Shown here: piece after piece, positions 58,508 through 64,000 of the stretch
Position numbering within the stretch: the stretch's first letter is position 1
Layout of the letters: each line of letters opens with the position of its first letter
From: Papaver somniferum
Taxonomy: Eukaryota > Streptophyta > Magnoliopsida > Ranunculales > Papaveraceae
Assembly (NCBI RefSeq): GCF_003573695.1
Contig: NC_039362.1
Span: 199,246,585-199,310,584, forward strand
Direction of reading: 5' to 3'
Length of the DNA: 64,000 nt
Translations under genes and position numbers: made by a program
Notes under the pieces: generated by a model
Told to the model about the DNA's origin: nothing
The model's input: only the letters and a program-made list of their open reading frames with translations
Database searches by the model: none

Positions 58508-58963
58508 TGTAGGATCAGAATCTCGCAACAATTATGTCTCAGCGAAATTATCAATGGTACAACACAATAGCGTCGCAGAACAATTTCAGAAACGACGTCA
58601 GTAAGGATCAAGAAAGATGTGATAGTCTTGCGAAAATTAGAGAGCTTGCGAAATTAACATTTGTAAGGTTGCGAGAATGTCGCAAACAATATCCGAAAAT
58701 AAAGGACAGATTAGCTGTCATCCATTATGTATTTCCTTATAAATAGTCATTCGAGTTGTAAAGGCAAGGAGAGATCTTTTTTGAGTAAGAAACAAGTAAA
58801 TAGGAGAGAGAAACTTCAGAGCAAAGATCATTCTTGAATTCTTTATCTTTCTTGTAAGAACATTCAGAAATTAATCAATAAAATTAAGAGTGTAAACCTA
58901 AAAATGAGCTGATCAATAATGAAATCATATGAGGGGTGTAGTGTAGGAATTCCTGCAACTACA
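58508..58963 (+). mobile_element. Element B 3' LTR
   Basis: 456 bp, TATAAATA at 58738-58745, matching 49819-50276 except at about a dozen sites including a 2-bp gap. Followed by TATTG at 58964-58968. Confidence 0.9.
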
Positions 58964-59834
58964 TATTGCTCATTCGATGGATCTTTGAATATTGATTGTT
59001 GAACCAATATTCCTTGGTTTGAGCAAATATTTATCATCTGAGCAAGTGTTTCTCATGTGATGAATTGTTGAATATTTGATCGTCTGAGCAAGTGTTGCTC
59101 ATTTGATGGATTACTGGCAGCGTGACCAAAATATTAATTAAAGTACTGGTTGTTGAACCGAGCGTAATTAATAAGATTAATGACCATGAGGTCGTCGTAA
59201 AATTATTAAGGTTGGAATCTGGAATGGTGATCCTTGGATTCAGAAACCCTAATTTGATCAATTGATGATCAATTCATGGTTCGTCAGAATTTTAACCATG
59301 GGACGAAGGAGGGAGCGACTACATGGGACTGTGGATCAACCATGTAGTGTCCATCTGCTCACGTGAGAAAATACAAAGAACTCCTGAAGAGTTGACGATT
59401 TTTTGGTGGAAGAATGATTAAATGCTGGCTTAATCATTTATTCAAAAATGCTCGTCTGAGCCTTAGGTGAAAACACCTAATTAATTATGACGAGGCGAGG
59501 CGAGGGACCGACCATGGAGTCATGAAACCGGCCCTGGGTTGTCACGTGACCGCCTGACGATCACTTCATGAAAATCCAAAGTGTTTGGAAGAGTTTTGGA
59601 CCTAATACGAGCAATTGTGCAAATTAGGTCAAAACTGTGAAAATTGATGGGACGGGCTTCCGTGAGCCAAGGAGCCAATCTTGGTCGGTCAAGATAGTGT
59701 GCTCGTGTCCCCAAGGCGTCCGCGTCTCAGTCCTGAGAATTTTGATATTTTCTGGCGTGCAATTGAGCATCCATTCGAGAAATTGTGTCAAAATTAGGGT
59801 TTCGACGAAACTGAGGAAAACACCATGACATGAT

Positions 59835-60740
59835 GAAAAATAATTATAAAATAAATAATGAGGAGGCGTGGGACCGTTGTGGTCAAGGCATGCTCGTCCG
59901 GTCGTGACCACGGTCCCGTGGTGCCTTTTCCTTAATTTTATAATATTTTGATGATTTTTTGAAAAATTCATGAATTTTGAGAAATTTGATGAATTTAGGG
60001 AGTTTCCATGAATTGAAGGAGTTTACATGAGTTCATGGAAGCAAAATATTAAAATAATAAAAACACGGGCATGTGGGACCATGGAGGCATGGCCGGCAGG
60101 CTATGGACCGGTGCCACGAGTTTTTCATAATTTTTTAATATTTTTAGGTATTTTTGATCATTTGAGGGAATTTTTCCTAATTTGAGAGAAATACCATAAA
60201 ATCAAAGAATTTGATGAATTCAAGGAAAAATAGGATAAATAATAATAAAATAATAAAGCAAAGGGCGTGTGGGACCGGCTAGGGCATGGCCGGCCGGCTA
60301 GTGGCCCGGTTCCACAAGTTTTCATAATTTTATTTTATTATTATATGATGATTTGTGCAAAAAATACCATGAAATCAAGGAGTTTTTTCATGAAATTAGA
60401 GAAATAATAATAATAAAATAATAAGGAACCGTGGGGTGTGGGGCCGGCTGGGACCAAGGCATGGCCGGTTGGACAATTGTCAAGCCCCACACTCCTTTCC
60501 TTAATTTTATATTATTTGTTGTCGATTTATAGAAGTACCATGAAATCGAGGAGCTTCCTCAAGACGAAGGAGATTTGATCAGATGAGAGAATTTTCATCA
60601 AACCATGGAAAATAATAAAAATATATTAAAAATATAAAACTGGCGTGGAACTGACCACGGCACGGTCGGTAGGTCGTGTGTCCGTGTTCCCAGCACCTTG
60701 GTCAATATTTTTAATTATTTATTATTTTCTTCCCTATTTT
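59835..60740. repeat. Five hairpin repeats (G 5' LTR copy)
   Basis: Same five units as at 39990-40905, in the same order, with centres near 59895, 60090, 60285, 60460 and 60670. A few arm bases differ between the two LTRs, for example GGTGCCACG here for GGTCCCACG in unit two. Confidence 0.85.
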
Positions 60741-60949
60741 TCATAGGTTCATCGTTTCGTTGTATTTTGAAATACTCGTTCGTGCGGTGATTGTTAGTGT
60801 ATTGTCGTTGAATACACTTTCACCATTTGAATCGGGGCTTACTTAGAGGTAGCTCAGACGCCCGGTTCTTGATTATTTATTACTAATTGTGGAATTCAGT
60901 GGAGAATAATTCACAAAACTGAGTAATAAGATGTTTATTATTAATTCAT

Positions 60950-61395
60950 AGGATCAGCTGAGGATTCGACTGCGAGTTCAGAATAATAAAAGTAACATTA
61001 CCATTCCATGGGATCGTAGATTCGACCATAGAATCGGAGTAATTAAGATTTATCTATTACCATTTATGAGACCAGTTGTGGATTCGATCATGAAATCGGA
61101 GTAATGAGATTATATAGTTATTGCTATTCTATGAGATCAAGCCGTGGATTCGATCATAGAATCAGAACAATTGTTTATTTCCATTCCGTGGGACCGGTCG
61201 CAGATTCGACCATGGAATAGGAGCAATTGTCATTGCCATTCCATGGGACCAGTCATGGATTCGACCATGGAATATGATCAATTGTTATTGCCATTCCATG
61301 GGACCAGTCGTGGATTCGACCATAGAATATGAGCAATTGTTATTGCCATTCCATGGGACCAGTCGTGGATTCGACCATGGAATAGGAGCAATTGT
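60950..61395. repeat. 55-bp hairpin repeats (G 5' LTR copy)
   Basis: Counterpart of 41110-41575; four regular units start at about 61181, with ATTCCATGG...CCATGGAAT arms, preceded by degenerate ones. Confidence 0.85.
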
Positions 61396-61809
61396 AATTA
61401 GGAATAATTAAATTTGTGGCTCTATACTAGCAGAGCAAGCTGTCTAGGAGAATTAATTATCCCGATATAAGATTGTCGGTAAGTCATATCCTTTATATAG
61501 TCAGGGTAAACTCGTTGTTTGTTCTTGAAGACGTTATCGCTCTATACTAGCAGAGCAAGCTGTCTAGGAGCCGTCCATCTCGTGATACTATATAGAAATA
61601 ATCACTGAAAGTATTCAGTATTCATGAGATATGTCGTTGTCCAGTCGTGAGACTACATATCTACATGTACTCTGAGAGAAGTACTCTCCGTTGAGAATTC
61701 GATGAGAGACCCGTGTCTCAATACTCACGTCTGATCGCTGGATCATAGCTTCGTATAATTATGAGTTTACGATTTTATCCCTTGTCGAAAATCCACCATC
61801 TACAACACT

Positions 61810-64000
61810 GTTCTTATCCGATTTCATTTGTGAGTTGCTTTACCACTGAGAGATAGATCTGAGGAGGAGGAAAGAAAAGCAGCTGACTGCTGCTTGAACC
61901 GAGGGTCCGATATCGAGTTACGCCGGGAAATGGAGGAACTGATGGGGGTTTTGGTTGCATAGAAAGAATTAATTGATGTGAATCTGAAGATTGTGGAGGA
62001 AATTGATGAAGAAACAGATGGGTAAAATGGGTTTGCTGTTGTTGTTGATTTGTTGAGAGAAGATGGTGGTCGACGCCATGATCGTGACAAGGAAATGAAG
62101 AATTAGGAATTAGAGAATATGTTTGTGAGAACTGATAAAGGATGAAGATGGCGATTGATGCTGATATATTAGAAGATGAATTTGAATTAGGGTTCTACAG
62201 CAATTGATGAAGCAGAGAAGATAGAAATGAAGAGATAATCAAAGAGGAAATTGGGGGTTTGATTGGAGATTAATCAGGTCTTTAAACAAAGGGTTTATGT
62301 TGGAAGAATACACAGTTACAGAGATGAGAGCTGTTGCCGTAAGCTAATGGGGAAGAAATCAGTTGAAGGAGATGGTCTTATTGCAGGTTGAGTCTGGTGC
62401 TTTAGATGGGATTAATGGAATTGTGATTATGTGTAAGTTGGAGGAGTGGTGTTGGTGTTGAACAAGAAGGGTTAAGCTCATTCTTGAGCTGTGAAGTAAC
62501 ATAGATGGTGTTAGTGGTTGCTGCCAAGGGAAGATGTCCAGATGGGTTACAGAGATGAAAGACTTGGTGTTATGGGCAAGTGAGCTGGGTAACTGGTACT
62601 GGGTTTGAGCTGATATTGCAGTTGAGCTGTGCTAGTGAACTTGCAGGAGTTGTGGGTAAATAAATGGGGTTTATGTTGATTCTGCTATGGAATTCCTGAG
62701 AGATTGTGTTTGAGATGGTTTCCATGAGATGAAAGTGTAGTAAGTGATGGTCCTGGTGACTGCTTTGAGCTGGTGGAATTCATAGTTGAAATGAATGTTT
62801 TGTTGGATGGGTGATTGCAGGTGGAAGATAGCATGGGAGTGTGTTGGTAGTTGCAGCTGAGGACTCAAAGCTTGAGTTGGGGGTTTGAGTTGCAGCTGAA
62901 GTAGTGCTTGATCAGAAATCAGAAGAACTGAAGTAGATGAATGCGTAGGAGTGATTATAAGACAAAGGCAACAACAGGTGGTACTGATATGGCTTGATAG
63001 AGCTACAGCTGAGTGTTAAGTGGCAATTGCAGGAGCTGGATGAATGAATGAATATTGCAGGGGAGATGGTTATGGACTTGAACTGAATTGGGGTGAGCTG
63101 AAGGGTGGCAAGTGGACTGTGAAGCTGTTTTAGATGAATGTTGGGTTTACTGAGTTGATGGTGCACAAAACAGTGTTGCACTTGGTTGGGATGAGCTGCA
63201 GTTTAATGGCAGGGTCTTGTGATGAGCTGAATTACAGGTGGTGAGCTGAGCTGTGTGGTAGTGGTGGCCTGAGGTGATATTGCAGGTGGTTTTTGAGCAT
63301 TGAAAAGAAGCCGATTGTGTTGCTTCCATGGAGAGGAAAGAATTTAACTGCAGTATAGCTGAGTTGCATCTGATGAAACAATGCTTTTTGCAGCTAGAGG
63401 TTTGTGTTTGAGCTGCAGTTGGATTTGGCAGTGTGGCAAGAAGCAGTGAAGCACAATCATTGTGAAACACTATCATGGCATGTGTAATATGGCTGAGTAG
63501 CTGGAAGCAGCCATGAGTAATGCTGTAGCACAATGATTGTGCACCACAAGATGGTTGGATTAGCAATGGTAATGCACAATCATTGTGCATCAGCAAAGCT
63601 TTGGCCTGCAAAATGGTTGTGGATTAACAAGTCAGCTGAGTTAGACTTAACTAAGACCTGACTCATCTGACTGGAATCAACTGACTGACTCGGTCTTGAC
63701 TCAGTTGACTGACCGAGTTGGCTCGTTGACCTGACCGATTTGACCCATTGACCGGTGACCGGGCGGACTTTTCCGGTCACCTGAGACGTTTTCCGGTGAC
63801 TTTTCCGGCCAATTTCCGGCGGCACTTTTTGGACAAATTTTCTACATGGGTTCTCCACACACATGGGCTTGGTGGACTTCTTGGTGATGGGCTTTTGAAG
63901 ACTTGACCTAGTTTTGGAAGGGAGAAAAGCTACAAAAAGAAAAGTTTTCTACAACTTTGATATCACGTATTATTCTTGGAGCTTTGGAGATAGCTACAAC
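61810..64000 (+). mobile_element. L3 LTR, second part (continues past the window)
   Basis: Picks up the L3 LTR after element G. It is unique in the window, rich in GAGCTG words and free of convincing genes; Ser/His-rich minus-strand frames at 62912-63611 look like products of base composition. Near the end, TGACTGACTCGG and CCGGTGAC words resemble the GTCAACTCGT/CGGCCAGAAA stretch of the E1/E2 LTRs in the same relative place. Assignment as LTR is inferred from the restored junction at ACACT and this resemblance; the far end is outside the window. Confidence 0.5.

Larger units (their letters stand above)
49819..58963 (+). mobile_element. Element B: Tat-like retrotransposon lacking gag
   Basis: 9,145 bp with LTRs 49819-50276 and 58508-58963 (TGTAGGATC to CAACTACA) that differ at roughly a dozen positions by eye. 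TATTG at 49814-49818 and 58964-58968 is the target duplication. Interior: primer site, protease, RT, RNase H, archaeal-type RNase H, integrase, then 4 kb with an antisense gene, then a purine tract. Gag is missing between the primer site and protease. It inserted in the 5' LTR of element G and is the innermost insertion of this part. Confidence 0.9.
38294..61804 (-). mobile_element. Element G: large non-autonomous Tat/Ogre-like element
   Basis: LTRs of 3,682 bp (38294-41975) and about 3,673 bp (48982-61804, split by element B), starting TGTAGATGG and ending CCATCTACA. ACACT at 38289-38293 and 61805-61809 is the target duplication. Minus orientation is shown by the TATA boxes, by the purine tract next to 41975 and by the primer-like TTGGCGACCACAGTGGG next to 48982. 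The 7.0-kb interior holds gag and protease remnants but no RT, RNase H or integrase that I recognise, plus reading frames on the opposite strand. Confidence 0.85.
58969..61804 (-). mobile_element. Element G 5' LTR, second part
   Basis: Continues the LTR after element B, homologous to about 39136-41975, with the hairpin arrays at 59835-60740 and 60950-61395 and the 33-bp direct repeats. Ends CATCTACA, then ACACT (61805-61809), the right target duplication of G. Confidence 0.9.

Noticed and set aside
50545..58746. Other-frame open stretches within element B, such as those opposite pol at 52551-53303
   Set aside because: They mirror the pol frames and show no motif or splice structure of their own.
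61830..61870. tRNA D-arm-like word CTCAGTGGTAAAGCA on the minus strand
   Set aside because: No matching anticodon or T arm follows; it lies inside LTR-like sequence.
61824..63864. Several minus-strand frames rich in Ser, His and Thr
   Set aside because: Composition follows GAGCTG-rich DNA; no domain, no splice logic and no homology that I recognise.

Overview
This window is plant nuclear DNA, AT-rich and made almost entirely of LTR retrotransposons inserted into one another. I see no host gene, tRNA or rRNA. Two elements carry Ty3/gypsy pol genes with two RNase H domains, the hallmark of the Tat lineage of flowering plants. The others have Athila-like signals (tRNA-Asp type primer site, LTRs starting TGAT) and only an orphan gag-like frame. 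The window suggests a flowering plant, probably a dicot with a repeat-rich genome; the species cannot be told from it.

Layout. Element A (1-10025, minus strand) is a decayed Tat-like element: 3' LTR end 1-191, integrase to gag 910-7320, then a 5' LTR region in which a 902-bp LTR-plus-gag-start segment occurs three times in tandem (7254-9923). A 177-bp hAT-like MITE with an 8-bp target duplication sits in its gag. At 10026-37747 lies a tandem Athila-like element, LTR-internal-LTR-internal-LTR (E1 and E2, minus strand), bounded by one ATATA duplication. Inside it are a complete related element C (11713-18327, duplication CATCA) in the first LTR, and element F (plus strand, duplication TAAGG) in the E1 coding region, the latter rearranged by a tandem duplication. 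A short unique stretch with four 32-bp repeats (37842-37969) follows.

At 37980 a third Athila-like LTR (L3, plus strand) begins. It is split by element G (38294-61804, minus strand, duplication ACACT) and resumes at 61810 to the window end. G has 3.7-kb LTRs with two arrays of hairpin-forming repeats, keeps only gag and protease remnants, and carries spliced-looking reading frames on the opposite strand. The G 5' LTR is itself split by element B (49819-58963, plus strand, duplication TATTG), a Tat-like element with 0.46-kb LTRs, no gag, a mildly damaged pol, and a multi-exon antisense coiled-coil gene between pol and the 3' LTR.

The target duplications give the nesting order directly: B entered G, G entered L3, and C and F entered the E1/E2 array. 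The most interesting signals are the antisense intron-containing genes of B and G, the hairpin arrays in the G LTRs whose arms change in a compensatory way, a hairpin of changing sequence at the 5' end of every Athila-like LTR, and the conserved orphan ORF family with a small stem-loop just downstream of it.
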